Source of the DNA: Aerococcus sanguinicola
GTDB taxonomy: Bacteria > Bacillota > Bacilli > Lactobacillales > Aerococcaceae
Assembly: GCF_008726925.1 (NCBI RefSeq)
Contig: NZ_VYWO01000003.1
Span: 124,001-188,000 of the forward strand
Direction of reading: 5' to 3'
Length of the DNA stretch: 64,000 nt
A program made the translations under genes and the position numbers. This document shows positions 52,003 to 60,730 of the stretch, in pieces. The notes beneath the pieces were generated by a model that saw only the letters and a program-made list of their open reading frames with translations, was not told the DNA's origin and searched no databases. Positions within the stretch are counted from its first letter, which is position 1; each line of letters starts with the position of its first letter.

Positions 52003-52226
52003 TGTATATAAAACGAACGGAACAGGGTCTTAAGGGGCGCTTATCAGAGAATCTGCGGTAGCTGTGAAGCAGACTAAGCTAAGCTTAAGATCATCATCCG
52101 AATGAGGCTCTGCTGAAAGGAAGTAGGCAGAGACGTTAGCGGCGTTAACGCTTTGAGAGTTGCTTGCAACTAAATTTGGGTGGTACCACGATTGCTTCGT
52201 CCCTTGCGGATGAGGCTTTTTTTATG
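52003..52226 (+). promoter_or_regulatory. T-box leader of ileS
   Basis: The T-box sequence GGGTGGTACCACG is at 52178-52190. Stem I is upstream, with an AUC within GATCATCATCC as the probable specifier for isoleucine. The terminator GCTTCGTCC/GGATGAGGC followed by T7 ends at 52226. Uncharged tRNA-Ile would stabilise the antiterminator and allow ileS transcription. Confidence 0.9.
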
Positions 52227-52260
52227 TACGGATATGGATCAAAGAAAGCGGGGAAAACAC

Positions 52261-55044
52261 ATGAAGATGAAAGAAACCCTTAATTTAGGGAAAACTAAGT
52301 TCCCAATGCGTGGGAATTTACCAGTTAAAGAAGTTGAACGACAAAAAGAATGGGAAGAACAGGATATTTACGGCAAGCGCCAAGCCTTAAACAAGGACAA
52401 GACACCCTTTGTCCTCCACGATGGCCCTCCCTATGCGAATGGGGCGATCCACATTGGCCATGCCATGAATAAGATTGCTAAGGATATTATTGTCCGCTCC
52501 AAGTCTATGTCCGGTTACCGGGCGCCTTATGTACCAGGCTGGGATACCCACGGCCTACCGATTGAACAAGCGGTAACGAATTCCGGGGTTGACCGCAAGG
52601 CCCTGTCCACTGCCGAATTCCGTAAGATCTGCGAAGACTATGCCTGGAAGCAAATTGAAGGCCAGAAGGAAGACTTCAAACGTTTAGGTGTTGCCGGGGA
52701 ATGGGACCATCCCTATGTGACCTTGGATCCTAAATTCGAAGAAGAACAAATCCGTGTCTTCGGTAAGATGGCGGCTAAGGGCTTGATCTACAAAGGCAAG
52801 CGTCCGGTTTATTGGTCACCTTCTAGTGAGTCGACCCTAGCTGAAGCGGAAGTAGAGTACCGGGATGTGGAATCCCCAAGTATTTATGTAGCCTTTAAGT
52901 TAAAGGACGGCCAAGGAAAGTTACCTGAAGACAGCGAATTAGTGATTTGGACCACGACACCATGGACCCTGCCAGCTAACCTGGGGATCTCTGTCCACCC
53001 TGACTTTATCTATTCCGTGGTTGAAGTTGATGGCCATCATTTCGTCATTGCTAAGGAACTCTTAGAAGATGTGGCGGAAACTTTAGGCTGGGAAGACTAC
53101 CGCGAAGTGGATGAAATCAAGGGGGCTGACATGGACCGCATGGTGGCCCAGCATCCTTTCTACGACCGTGATTCCTTAGTAATGGTAGGGACCCACGTGA
53201 CTGCTGATTCTGGTACGGGGCTTGTCCATACCGCACCTGGCCACGGGGAAGACGACTTCTACATTGGCCAAGCTTACGGCCTAGATGCCCTCTCACCTAT
53301 CGACGACCAAGGCCGCTACACAGACGAAGCCCCTGGCCTGGAAGGCATCTTCTATGAAGACGGCAATGAGAAAGTCCTCGACAAGTTAAAAGAAGTTGGC
53401 GCCTTGCTCCATGTTTCTTACTTTACCCATAGCTATCCTCATGACTGGCGGACTAAGAAACCTGTCATCTACCGGGCTACCCCTCAATGGTTCTGCTCGG
53501 TGGATAAGATCCGCGACCGCTCGCTTGAAGCTATTGAGAATGAAGTGGACTGGCTCCATCCTTCAGGTGAAAAACGCATCTACAACATGATTCGTGACCG
53601 CGGGGACTGGGTCATCTCCCGTCAACGGGTATGGGGCGTCCCACTGCCTATCTTCTATGCTGAAGACGGCCAAGAAATCATCACTGAAGAGACCATTAAC
53701 CATGTGGCCGAACTCGTTGGGGAACACGGCTCCAATGTCTGGTTCGAAAGGGAGGCCAAAGACTTACTCCCTGAAGGCTTCAGCCATCCCGGTTCACCTA
53801 ACGGACAATTCACCAAGGAAATGGATATCATGGATGTTTGGTTTGACTCTGGGTCGACCCATGCTGGGGTCTTAGGCACACGGGATAATTTAACCTTCCC
53901 AGCCGACCTTTACCTCGAAGGCTCTGACCAATACCGGGGTTGGTTTAACTCAAGCCTCTTGACCTCAGTTGCCGTTAACGACCAGGCACCTTACCGGGCT
54001 GTGCTCTCCCAAGGTTTCGTTAACGATGGGGAAGGCCGCAAGATGAGTAAGTCGCTCGGCAATACGGTGTCACCGAATGATGTCTGCAAGCAACGCGGGG
54101 CCGATATCCTCAGACTCTGGGTAACGTCTGCGGATACCCTCTATGATGTGCGGATTTCTGATGATATCCTGGGCCAAGTCTCCGAAGCCTACCGTAAGAT
54201 TCGGAACACCATCCGCTTTATGTTAGGCAACCTGACTGACTTCAAACCTAGCGAAAATGGGGTCAGCTATGACAACTTGGATCCAATCGACCAATTTATG
54301 CTCAACAAGCTCAATGAATTGGTTAAAGCGGTCGAAGAAGCCTATGAGCGTTATGATTTCATGGCTATTTACCAAGGTATTCTCAACTTCCTCACGACAG
54401 AAATGTCCAGCTTCTACTTGGATTACTCTAAGGATGTCACCTATATTGAGCTCGCTGATAGTCCTGCCCGTCGGAAGATGCAGACCGTGATGTACCAAGT
54501 GGTTAGGGACTTAACCCTCCTCCTCACCCCTGTGATCCCTCATACGACGGAAGAAATTTGGCTCTACTTGGAAGAAGAGGCAGATTATGCCCAGTTAGCT
54601 GAATTCCCTGAAGTCAAAGACTACAGCAATAGCCAAGAATTATTAGACTTCTGGAATGCCTTCCTTGCCTTCCGTGACGATGTCAATAAGAGCTTGGAAG
54701 AAGCCAGAAATGCTAAATTAATTGGGAAGTCACTCGAAGCGGACCTCATCATCTATGCAGATGCGGACACCCAAGCCAAACTGGCCCAAGTAGGCGACCA
54801 ACTCCGTACCTACTTGATTGTGTCACAAGTTGAAATCAAGCCGCTCGAAGAGAAGTCTGACCAAGCCCATGATTATGGCCACTATGCCTTGGAAGTCGGT
54901 CAAGCCGATGGCGAAGTTTGCCAACGCTGCCGGGGTGTTTACCCAAGTGTGGGTCAAATCCCGGAAGCACCAACACTCTGCCAACGCTGCTATGACATTG
55001 TCAGCGAACACTTCCCTCAAGCCTTAGTTCAAGAAGAGGAGTAG
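52261..55044 (+). CDS. ileS: Isoleucyl-tRNA synthetase
   Basis: A 927-aa class Ia synthetase. It has HIGH-type [11 protein letters not shown], the editing domain ([28 protein letters not shown]), the KMSKS loop [10 protein letters not shown], an anticodon-binding domain, and a C-terminal zinc finger [20 protein letters not shown] 52261 is chosen as the first start outside the T-box; the frame upstream overlaps the leader terminator. Confidence 0.96.
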   Translation: MKMKETLNLGKTKFPMRGNLPVKEVERQKEWEEQDIYGKRQALNKDKTPFVLHDGPPYANGAIHIGHAMNKIAKDIIVRSKSMSGYRAPYVPGWDTHGLPIEQAVTNSGVDRKALSTAEFRKICEDYAWKQIEGQKEDFKRLGVAGEWDHPYVTLDPKFEEEQIRVFGKMAAKGLIYKGKRPVYWSPSSESTLAEAEVEYRDVESPSIYVAFKLKDGQGKLPEDSELVIWTTTPWTLPANLGISVHPDFIYSVVEVDGHHFVIAKELLEDVAETLGWEDYREVDEIKGADMDRMVAQHPFYDRDSLVMVGTHVTADSGTGLVHTAPGHGEDDFYIGQAYGLDALSPIDDQGRYTDEAPGLEGIFYEDGNEKVLDKLKEVGALLHVSYFTHSYPHDWRTKKPVIYRATPQWFCSVDKIRDRSLEAIENEVDWLHPSGEKRIYNMIRDRGDWVISRQRVWGVPLPIFYAEDGQEIITEETINHVAELVGEHGSNVWFEREAKDLLPEGFSHPGSPNGQFTKEMDIMDVWFDSGSTHAGVLGTRDNLTFPADLYLEGSDQYRGWFNSSLLTSVAVNDQAPYRAVLSQGFVNDGEGRKMSKSLGNTVSPNDVCKQRGADILRLWVTSADTLYDVRISDDILGQVSEAYRKIRNTIRFMLGNLTDFKPSENGVSYDNLDPIDQFMLNKLNELVKAVEEAYERYDFMAIYQGILNFLTTEMSSFYLDYSKDVTYIELADSPARRKMQTVMYQVVRDLTLLLTPVIPHTTEEIWLYLEEEADYAQLAEFPEVKDYSNSQELLDFWNAFLAFRDDVNKSLEEARNAKLIGKSLEADLIIYADADTQAKLAQVGDQLRTYLIVSQVEIKPLEEKSDQAHDYGHYALEVGQADGEVCQRCRGVYPSVGQIPEAPTLCQRCYDIVSEHFPQALVQEEE

Positions 55045-55048
55045 AGCC

Positions 55049-55258
55049 ATGTACCAGGGAATTGTAAAATCTTATTCAGCCGATAAAGGTTACGGCTTCA
55101 TCGACTTGCCACAGAATCCAGAAGAAGACAGCCTCTTCTTCCATGCCTCTGCCCTCCAAGGGGCCTTTAGCCAAGACCTACGACCCGGCCAAAAGCTCCG
55201 CTTTGAAATTGCGGAAGGGGAACGTGGCCCTCAAGCTGTCAATATCCAGCTTGCTTAA
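55049..55258 (+). CDS. Cold-shock domain protein
   Basis: A 69-aa CspA-like OB-fold protein with GIVKSYSADKGYGFID (RNP1-like KGYGFI) and SLFFHASAL (RNP2-like). It has insertions after residue 20 compared with CspA (LPQNPEED). Four bases after ileS, so probably co-transcribed. RNA chaperone activity is expected. Confidence 0.85.
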   Translation: MYQGIVKSYSADKGYGFIDLPQNPEEDSLFFHASALQGAFSQDLRPGQKLRFEIAEGERGPQAVNIQLA

Positions 55259-55274
55259 GTATAGGAAATAAAAG

Positions 55275-55307
55275 ACTGCGCGAATCATAAAAGGTTCGCG
55301 CAGTTTT
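55275..55307 (+). terminator. Terminator after the cold-shock gene
   Basis: CTGCGCGAA (55276-55284) pairs with TTCGCGCAG (55295-55303) and is followed by TTTTG. Confidence 0.85.
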
Positions 55308-55389
55308 GTTGTGTAGAGTAAAAGTTTAAGCTGCTAGGTGAAAGCTAGATGCCCTTATCCTTGGTATAAGTGTTTGTGGATGGAGAGGC

Positions 55390-55475
55390 CTTAACCCACA
55401 CTCGCAGGATTTGTTTGTGGGTTGGAACTTGTTAACCCACACTCGCAGCTTCTGTTTGAGTGTTAGATATCTATA
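55390..55475. repeat. Two short CACTC hairpin repeats
   Basis: TTAACCCACACTCGCAG occurs twice, 43 bases apart, followed by TTTGTTTGTGGGTT and TCTGTTTGAGTGTTA. The first copy can fold as AACCCACA/TGTGGGTT and the second as ACACTC/GAGTGT. Related sequence occurs reversed at 36076-36150 and as a fragment (AACCCACACTCGCC) near 2568. Confidence 0.65.
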
Positions 55476-55482
55476 GGCAGCT

Positions 55483-55553
55483 AAGCGCGCATCTTCTCAC
55501 ACCCTGTAGTTGGGTTCAGGCTAGCAGAAATAGCTCCTCTTCAGCAAAATCCT
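55483..55553 (-). repeat. Type I half-units left of the long element
   Basis: Minus strand: the left end of a unit at 55504 down to 55483 (GGGTGTGAGAAGATGCGCGC) that breaks off, and the right half of a GCTAGC-subtype unit at 55553 down to 55507 (TGAAGAGGAGCTATTTCTGC, GCTAGCC, AACCCAACTA) whose left half is replaced by the long multi-stem element. Confidence 0.75.
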
Positions 55554-56070
55554 GCCTTGATAGAATCATTTGCTCTTCTGATTTTCCAAGCTGCTAGCTA
55601 CTAAAACAAGCACGTTTTAGTCATAACTTTAAAAGCATTTACATTTGGCATTTTTACTAGCTTCTCAATCATACTGTTTCGGCGATATAGCTCTGAGCAG
55701 GAATGCAGCTTTGAATTTGACCATTAGCCATGAATTAGCAAGCGAAGCGAATTATGGATCGTAGGCGTCAGCCGTACGAGCCCAAACCTGTTCCAGAAGT
55801 CAGCTCTGACTCCACTTCACAAAGGTTGGCTGAACCTTTGACAAGGTTCTTCCAGCCTTTGCTCCAGTGGTTCAGAGCTTAACGACTTCTGTCACACTCT
55901 AACTTTGAGTCTCGCTAGGTGAGAGACCTTGGCTCGAGCCGGTGCTGCTTTAGCCGTAGGAGCAAAGCGACGTACGGTTAAAGTACGAGACGGCACTAGC
56001 CGTCCTCGAACTGCTAACCATTTAATGGTCAAATTCAAAAGCGAAATGGATGCTCATCGCTCTTCAGGTC
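55554..56070 (-). repeat. Long multi-stem element, copy 2
   Basis: It is homologous over most of its length to 3987-4396, including AGCAAGCGAAGCGAATTA and GCGAGACCTTGGCTCGAGCC-like stretches, but with a 110-120-bp type II element inserted near 55785-55903. Local stems are kept with changed sequence: the loop GGCGTCAGCCG is closed by TCGTA/TACGA here and by TATAGTA/TACTATA in copy 1, and GACGGC/GCCGTC replaces GACGG/CCGTC. Bounded by half type I units on both sides. Confidence 0.75.
55789..55902 (-). repeat. Type II structured element nested in the long element
   Basis: Minus strand: GAGTGTGAC, AGAAGTC/GACTTCT (P2), bulge GTTA, AGCTCTGA/TCAGAGCT (P3), CCACT/AGTGG (P4), GGAG opposite TGA, CAAAGG/CCTTTG (P5), and an apical GGCTG..CAGCC with AACCTT/AAGGTT. 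This is the best-preserved type II copy and shows the same core as type I units. Confidence 0.8.
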
Positions 56071-56569
56071 TAAGCGCGTCCCTCACACCCTATAGTCGGG
56101 TTCGGTTGCGCAGCTTCCTTGTCACTTCACAAGTCTCCGCCGCAGTCTGTGAGACTGCTCTGGTGACTTGCTCCAGTGAAAGGAAGCTAACCGCGCGCCC
56201 TCACACCCTTTTTAGTCGGGTTCGAGGATGCAGAAAGGGCTCCTCTTCGTAAAAGTCCGTCGAAGGCTTTCAGCCTTCTCTGGCCTCTTACTCCAGAGGT
56301 CCCTTTCTCCCGCATCCTCTCGCACCCTTTATAGTCGGGTTCGCAAAGGCAGAAAGGGAGTGACTTCAGCAAAAGGGAACGACCGGCTGTTAGCCGCTCT
56401 TATCCCTTTTGCCTCCAGTCATCCCTTTCTGAACGCTTTTGCTCACACCCTTTGTAGTCGGGTTCGGTTGCGCAGAAGTGGCTCCTCTTCACAAAGCTCC
56501 GTCGAAGACTTTCAGTCTTCTCTGGATCTTTGCTCCAGAGGTCCACTTCTCCCGCGCGCCCTCGCACCC
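56071..56569 (-). repeat. Type I hairpin-unit array G (four complete, one partial)
   Basis: Minus strand order: 56569-56455 (GCGCGC P2, AGAAGTGG/CCACTTCT P3), 56450-56332 (CAAAAGC P2, AGAAAGGGA P3), 56327-56213 (AGGATGC P2, AGAAAGGG P3), 56208-56093 (GCGCGC P2, AGCTTCCTT P3), then the left end 56090-56071, which runs into the long element. The sense is that of the glsB-like gene at 56631-56870, after its terminator. Period 115-123 bases. Confidence 0.9.
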
Positions 56570-56572
56570 TTA

Positions 56573-56610
56573 CAAAAAAAGGCCATGCCCTCGAGGCACG
56601 GCCTTCTCTT
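56573..56610 (-). terminator. Terminator of the glsB-like gene
   Basis: On the minus strand GGCCGTGCC and GGCATGGCC pair around TCGAG and are followed by TTTTTTTG. It lies between the gene and array G. Confidence 0.85.
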
Positions 56611-56630
56611 TTCTTAGCTTGTCCGCTTGC

Positions 56631-56870
56631 TTAAGCGAAGCGACGCATGAGCCAAGAAACTAAGATGACTAAGATAACGGCGCCGATGATGGATGGAATA
56701 ATCGCAATTCCTCCCCAAACTGGACCGAAGACTGGTAGCAATTTACCACCAATCCAGCTGCCGATTAAACCAGCAACAATGTTACCAATAATTCCAAATG
56801 GGATATCTTTACCGGCAATCCATCCTGCGATTGCACCAACGATACCGCCCCAGATAAGTGTCCAAAGCAT
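56631..56870 (-). CDS. GlsB/YeaQ/YmgE family stress membrane protein
   Basis: A 79-aa, three-helix, Gly-rich membrane protein of the transglycosylase-associated family: MLWTLIWGGIVGAIAGWIAG, PFGIIGNIVAGLIGSWIGG and a C-terminal helix ending LVSWLMRRFA. It is often stress-induced, and GlsB partners with Asp23-like proteins, none of which are nearby. ATG at 56870 has AAAGGA 9 bases upstream; the ATG at 56879 abuts it. Confidence 0.85.
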   Translation of the reverse strand: MLWTLIWGGIVGAIAGWIAGKDIPFGIIGNIVAGLIGSWIGGKLLPVFGPVWGGIAIIPSIIGAVILVILVSWLMRRFA

Positions 56871-56946
56871 ATGATTCATTCCTTTCCTTTTTTTATATCT
56901 TAATTATAATACATTCGTGTATTAGAGGCAATTTATAGGACTGGAC

Positions 56947-58110
56947 CTAGGCCCGGCGCCGGTCCATGTCCTTGAGCAGGCTTTCTTTGAGCCGGTCTTC
57001 CATGGTGATGAGCCGGCCTTCTGCTTCTTGCCGCTTCTTCCGTCCTTCTTGTTGGATTTGGAAGGTTTCTTCGATGGTGTGGACCAGGCTCTTTTGCACA
57101 TGTTCCAGTGTTTCGATATCGACGATTCCACGCTCATTTTCCCGGCTGATTTCCAAGCTTGATTGTTCCAGCATATCCGCATTCTGGCGGAGGAGTTGGT
57201 TGGTCGTGTCAGACACTGCTTGTTGGGCCTTGAGGGCGTCAGTCTGCCGCTGGAGGGAGAGCTGGATCGCCATTTGGTTCTTCCAGAGGGGGATGGCGGT
57301 GTGGACCGAGGACTGGATCTTCTCAGCCAAGGCCTGGTTGGTATTTTGGATCAGGCGGATCTGAGGGGCTTGTTGGATAGAAACCTGGCGGGTGAGCTTG
57401 AGGTCGTAGATCCGCTTCTCTAGCCGACTGGCAAATTGGCGGAGGTCAGCGAGTTCCTGGGCGACCATCTGATTATCCGCTGCCTGAGCTTCCTGGATCT
57501 TTGCTGGGATGATTTCTTCTTCCAACTCTTGGTACTTGAGCTGGGCTGCTGCGATATAGATATTGAGAACCTTGAAGAATTCATAGTTCTCATCGTAGAG
57601 GCCGTCGAGGTCCTGGTTATCCTTGAGCAGTTGGGCTTGGTGCTGGTCCAATTGGGTCGCAATTTGATCGACTTGGACGGCAACCTGTTGGAACTTCGCA
57701 TTGGCCTCATAGAGAGAAAGTTTCGACCGATTAAAGAAGCGCTTGATAGGGTTACTTTCTTTCTGTTGGAGCTTGTTCAATTCGCTCTCATTTAAGCGGT
57801 CCATGAGTTGGCGCAAGCTGACTCCAATTTCGCCGGTATCCTTATTTCGCACTTGGTCAATCATGGCGTGGGAGAATTGGTTGAGTTTAGACTGGGCCTT
57901 GCTGCCGTAAGCGGTCAAGCCGGATAAGTTCTTTTCATCGATCATCTTGGCCATGGCCTGGGCTTGTTGCTTTTCTTTGTCGGATAGGCGGTCGAAGAGG
58001 CTGGCTTCTTGCTTGTGGGGACTTGCTTCGAGGCTATTGTCTTCTTGGTCAAGGGCAAAGGGCTGGGCCAATAAATCGTCGAAATCATTGGAAAAATTAT
58101 TCTGAGTCAT
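56947..58110 (-). CDS. telA: TelA-family toxic anion resistance protein
   Basis: A 387-aa helical, coiled-coil-rich cytoplasmic protein of the TelA (PF05816-type) family, recognised by GVSLRQLMDRLNE, YIAAAQLKYQELEEEIIP, and IRLIQNTNQALAEKIQSSVHTAIPLWKNQM. It is linked to tellurite, nisin or cell-wall-antibiotic tolerance in some Firmicutes; the mechanism is unknown. ATG 58110 has AAGGAG 8 bases upstream. Paired with xpaC as usual. Confidence 0.9.
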   Translation of the reverse strand: MTQNNFSNDFDDLLAQPFALDQEDNSLEASPHKQEASLFDRLSDKEKQQAQAMAKMIDEKNLSGLTAYGSKAQSKLNQFSHAMIDQVRNKDTGEIGVSLRQLMDRLNESELNKLQQKESNPIKRFFNRSKLSLYEANAKFQQVAVQVDQIATQLDQHQAQLLKDNQDLDGLYDENYEFFKVLNIYIAAAQLKYQELEEEIIPAKIQEAQAADNQMVAQELADLRQFASRLEKRIYDLKLTRQVSIQQAPQIRLIQNTNQALAEKIQSSVHTAIPLWKNQMAIQLSLQRQTDALKAQQAVSDTTNQLLRQNADMLEQSSLEISRENERGIVDIETLEHVQKSLVHTIEETFQIQQEGRKKRQEAEGRLITMEDRLKESLLKDMDRRRA

Positions 58111-58124
58111 TAACAACACTCCTT

Positions 58125-58700
58125 CTATATACTGAGTTTGAGAAAGTCTTGGTAGGATGCTTTAATTTCCTGGTTGACCTGGTCGAGTCTGTCCCGGCTG
58201 GCCGCTCGTTCATCGGCGTCTTCCCCAGCAGAGTCTAAGGCTTGGTAGTGGCGGAGTTCTTTCTCCAAGTGGGGGAGAAGCTGATAGCGAAAGTCTGCTG
58301 AATCAGCTAGCAAGTGGGGCTGTTGCTGGATGGCATGGAAGTAGGCTTTAATCTGTTTGGAGTTAACCTGGTCTTGGGCCCGGTAGCGTCTGCTGTCCCT
58401 AGTCACCATGAGGGGGAGGATCCGTTCAATTTGATCCAGGCAAGCGGCCATCTCTTGGCGGAAGTAGTGGATGTCTTGGTCGCTAAGACCGTGGTCCTTA
58501 TAGTGTTGGTAGTTCTTGCGCGAGATACGAGGGGCGCGTTTTTTAGCTTCTAGGTAGTAGCAGATGGCAAAGTTAACCAACAGAATACTGGCTAGGGTCG
58601 GCCAGAACTTGAGCTCTAAGCCCCAAGCCGCTAGAATGAGGAAGACATTGAAGGGACTGTAGAGGACCTGGTCCCAGGCTCTTTTGCATATTTTCTTCAT
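58125..58700 (-). CDS. XpaC-like membrane protein (5-bromo-4-chloroindolyl phosphate hydrolysis family)
   Basis: A 191-aa protein with a basic start (MKKICKRAWDQVLYSP), two close hydrophobic segments (residues ~18-44), then a helical cytoplasmic part (RRYRAQDQVNSKQIKAYFHAIQ). It is 14 bases before telA on the minus strand, the standard xpaC-telA pair. ATG 58700 is preferred (AGAAGG 8 bases upstream); a longer upstream frame overlaps the divergent NUDIX gene and is spurious. The catalytic role implied by the family name is doubtful. Confidence 0.8.
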   Translation of the reverse strand: MKKICKRAWDQVLYSPFNVFLILAAWGLELKFWPTLASILLVNFAICYYLEAKKRAPRISRKNYQHYKDHGLSDQDIHYFRQEMAACLDQIERILPLMVTRDSRRYRAQDQVNSKQIKAYFHAIQQQPHLLADSADFRYQLLPHLEKELRHYQALDSAGEDADERAASRDRLDQVNQEIKASYQDFLKLSI

Positions 58701-58868
58701 TGAATCGCCTTCTTTACTAATTTTAATGGTATTATAACAAGGAATAGCCGCTAGCCCATCCGTCTTAGGGATGACTTTGCCTAGGGAAGGGAAGAGTGGA
58801 TTTAGAAGAATTTTTATAATTTTCCATGTATAATATAAAGTGATATTTTTGTGAAAGGATGGTCGGTC

Positions 58869-59426
58869 ATGGAATTCGGTGAAAAGACAGTAAGCAGTGA
58901 GGTCATTTATGAGGGCAGCTTGTTGACCCTGGAGAAGCAGGAAGTGGAGATCTTCAATGGTGAAAAAGCCAATCGCGAAATTATCCACCATGCACCAGCC
59001 GTTGGAGTCATTGCGGTGGATGAGGACCAGCGCTTGGTATTGGTCAAACAATTCCGCAAGGCCATTGAGCGTCCCATTCTTGAAATTCCAGCCGGCTTAG
59101 TAGACCCTGGTGAAGACTTCTTAGCTGCCGCCAAGCGGGAACTGGAAGAGGAGACCCAACTGCAAGCTGACAACTGGCAGACACTAGATAAGTTCTATGT
59201 GTCTCCCGGTTATTTAGATGAATACTTGCAGATCTATAGCTGCCAGGACTTGACCCCAGTCAGCAATCCCCGCCCCCAAGATGACGATGAACATATCGAA
59301 GTCTTCCGCATGAGCCTAGAGGAAGCCAAGGTAGCTCAGGCTAGTGGGGACATCTGTGATATGAAGACCATCTATGCCCTCCAATACTTAGAAAATAAAA
59401 TCTTAAAGGAAGGAAAACATGGCTAA
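58869..59426 (+). CDS. NUDIX hydrolase, ADP-ribose pyrophosphatase type
   Basis: A 185-aa protein. The Nudix box is GLVDPGEDFLAAAKRELEEETQL, the G-x5-E-x7-REU-x-EE pattern. Upstream is VGVIAVDEDQRLVLVKQFRKAIERPILEIPAG and downstream YVSPGYLDEYLQIY, as in NudF/ADPRase. It hydrolyses ADP-ribose to AMP and ribose-5-phosphate. ATG 58869 is used; a GTG at 58851 would overlap its SD. It overlaps the next gene by 8 bases. Confidence 0.88.
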   Translation: MEFGEKTVSSEVIYEGSLLTLEKQEVEIFNGEKANREIIHHAPAVGVIAVDEDQRLVLVKQFRKAIERPILEIPAGLVDPGEDFLAAAKRELEEETQLQADNWQTLDKFYVSPGYLDEYLQIYSCQDLTPVSNPRPQDDDEHIEVFRMSLEEAKVAQASGDICDMKTIYALQYLENKILKEGKHG

Positions 59427-59811
59427 AGATCCTTTAATTACCCGACAGTCTTACCGCAAATACCAGAAGAAGAAAAGAGAAAAGGCCCTAGCAGAAGCCA
59501 AGCAGGAGGCGGGCCAAAGCTCCAAGCAAGCGCAGCAGAAGCCGCAAGCTAGGGAGGAAAAGCCGAGAAAAAAAGCCCAGCCGTCTTCCCAGACCAATAA
59601 GCGGCCTCAAACTAAGGCCAAGGCCAAAGCTGCCCAGTCCTCAGACCGGGGCAAGAGCTGGCACTGGCGTCAGGGTCAAGCTGCCCAGCAGCTAGATGAT
59701 TCGACGACTGAAGAAGTGGAGCCCCGGCCGATTGACGACTACCTGAACTGGGGAATTGGGCTTAGCCTCTTAGGGATTGTCATTGTCACTCTAATTGCCT
59801 TATTTGTATAG
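59419..59811 (+). CDS. Lys/Gln-rich tail-anchored membrane protein
   Basis: A 130-aa protein. Residues 1-~100 are strongly basic and low-complexity (KKKREKALAEAKQEAGQSSKQ). A short acidic stretch (DDSTTEEVEPRPIDDYL) and a single C-terminal helix (WGIGLSLLGIVIVTLIALFV) follow. The topology suggests a tail-anchored protein with a basic, perhaps nucleic-acid-binding, cytoplasmic part. It is placed between nudix and mtnN, a position where small membrane proteins occur in related genomes. Family not recognised. Confidence 0.6.
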   Translation: MAKDPLITRQSYRKYQKKKREKALAEAKQEAGQSSKQAQQKPQAREEKPRKKAQPSSQTNKRPQTKAKAKAAQSSDRGKSWHWRQGQAAQQLDDSTTEEVEPRPIDDYLNWGIGLSLLGIVIVTLIALFV

Positions 59812-59825
59812 GAGGTTCTAAAGAA

Positions 59826-60521
59826 ATGAAAATTGCCATTGTTGCCGCCTTGTCGAAAGAAATTAGCTACTATTTGGATGCTATTCCAGACCTCGAAGCC
59901 TCTGAACGGGCAGGGGTTCATCTCTGGCACGGCCACTACCAAGGCCATGACCTGGCTATCGCCCAATGTGGCATAGGCAAAGTCAACGCGGCCTTAGCGA
60001 CGACCTTAGTCGCCATGGAAGAGCCAGACCTGATTATCAATAATGGGTCAGCAGGGGCAGTAGCCAAGGACCTAGCTGTCGGCGACTTGGTCTTAGCCCA
60101 GGAAGCCGCCTACCATGATGTCGATATGACAGCTTTTGACCAGGCTTATGGTCAGATTGAAGGCCTGCCTGCTCGTTTCCAAGCAGATTCTCATTATCTC
60201 GCCCGCTTTGAGCAATGCTTGGCTGACCAGGGCGAAGCTGTCCGCCGGGGCCTCGTGGTCTCAGGGGATCGTTTCGTTGCTAGCCCTGCTATAGTGGAGG
60301 ATATTGCCTCTAAGTTACCCGGCGCTCTCTGTACAGAGATGGAAGGGGCAGCCATTGCCCATGTGGCCCACCAGTTCGGCCGGCCCTTCCTCATTGCGCG
60401 CGTGATGTCGGATACGGCGGCGCAGGATGCAGCCATTGATTTTGATCAGTTTATCAGTGAAGTGGGCCCTAAGAGTGCCCGTCTCACTCTCGATTTTATC
60501 GGCAACTATTTAGAAGATTAG
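59826..60521 (+). CDS. mtnN: 5-methylthioadenosine/S-adenosylhomocysteine nucleosidase
   Basis: A 231-aa PNP-family enzyme with IAIVAALSKEISYYLDAI, CGIGKVNAALATTLV, NNGSAGAVAKDLAVGDLV, VSGDRFVAS and CTEMEGAAIAHVAHQFG with the catalytic Glu. It removes adenine from MTA and SAH in methyl-cycle and AI-2 precursor metabolism. 14 bases after the tail-anchored gene. Confidence 0.95.
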   Translation: MKIAIVAALSKEISYYLDAIPDLEASERAGVHLWHGHYQGHDLAIAQCGIGKVNAALATTLVAMEEPDLIINNGSAGAVAKDLAVGDLVLAQEAAYHDVDMTAFDQAYGQIEGLPARFQADSHYLARFEQCLADQGEAVRRGLVVSGDRFVASPAIVEDIASKLPGALCTEMEGAAIAHVAHQFGRPFLIARVMSDTAAQDAAIDFDQFISEVGPKSARLTLDFIGNYLED

Positions 60522-60523
60522 CC

Positions 60524-60552
60524 TTGACATTCTATTGAAAGATTGATAAGAT
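60524..60552 (+). promoter_or_regulatory. Sigma-A promoter of rpsD
   Basis: TTGACA (60524-60529), 17 bases, TAAGAT (60547-60552). Confidence 0.85.
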
Positions 60553-60559
60553 AGCTTTT

Positions 60560-60720
60560 GTGTAAAATAATGCAGCACAGTTGAAGCAAGCTCGTCAACA
60601 GTCCTCCCACAATGGTGAAGCAAGTATCCGCGGCTGCAATAGGAGAAAGCCAAGGAGCGGACTGCACGAATGCGATCAACTGAATGACTTATTTTACTCC
60701 AATAATTAATTTATATGGAG
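60560..60720 (+). promoter_or_regulatory. rpsD leader (S4 autoregulatory region)
   Basis: About 160 bases of untranslated leader with conserved-looking structured sequence (CAGTTGAAGCAAGCTCG, CCGCGGCTGCAATAGGAG, GCGATCAACTGAATG; CAGTTGA and TCAACTG can pair end to end). Bacilli have an S4-binding leader at this place that represses rpsD translation. Assignment is by position and overall form. Confidence 0.7.
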
Positions 60721-60730
60721 GAATTCATCA

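Noticed and set aside
52180..52260. Longer ileS start
   Set aside because: It would begin inside the T-box sequence and include the leader terminator in the coding region.
58701..59051. N-terminal extension of the xpaC-like gene
   Set aside because: The longer frame runs antisense through the NUDIX gene and its promoter; the SD and the family start support ATG 58700.
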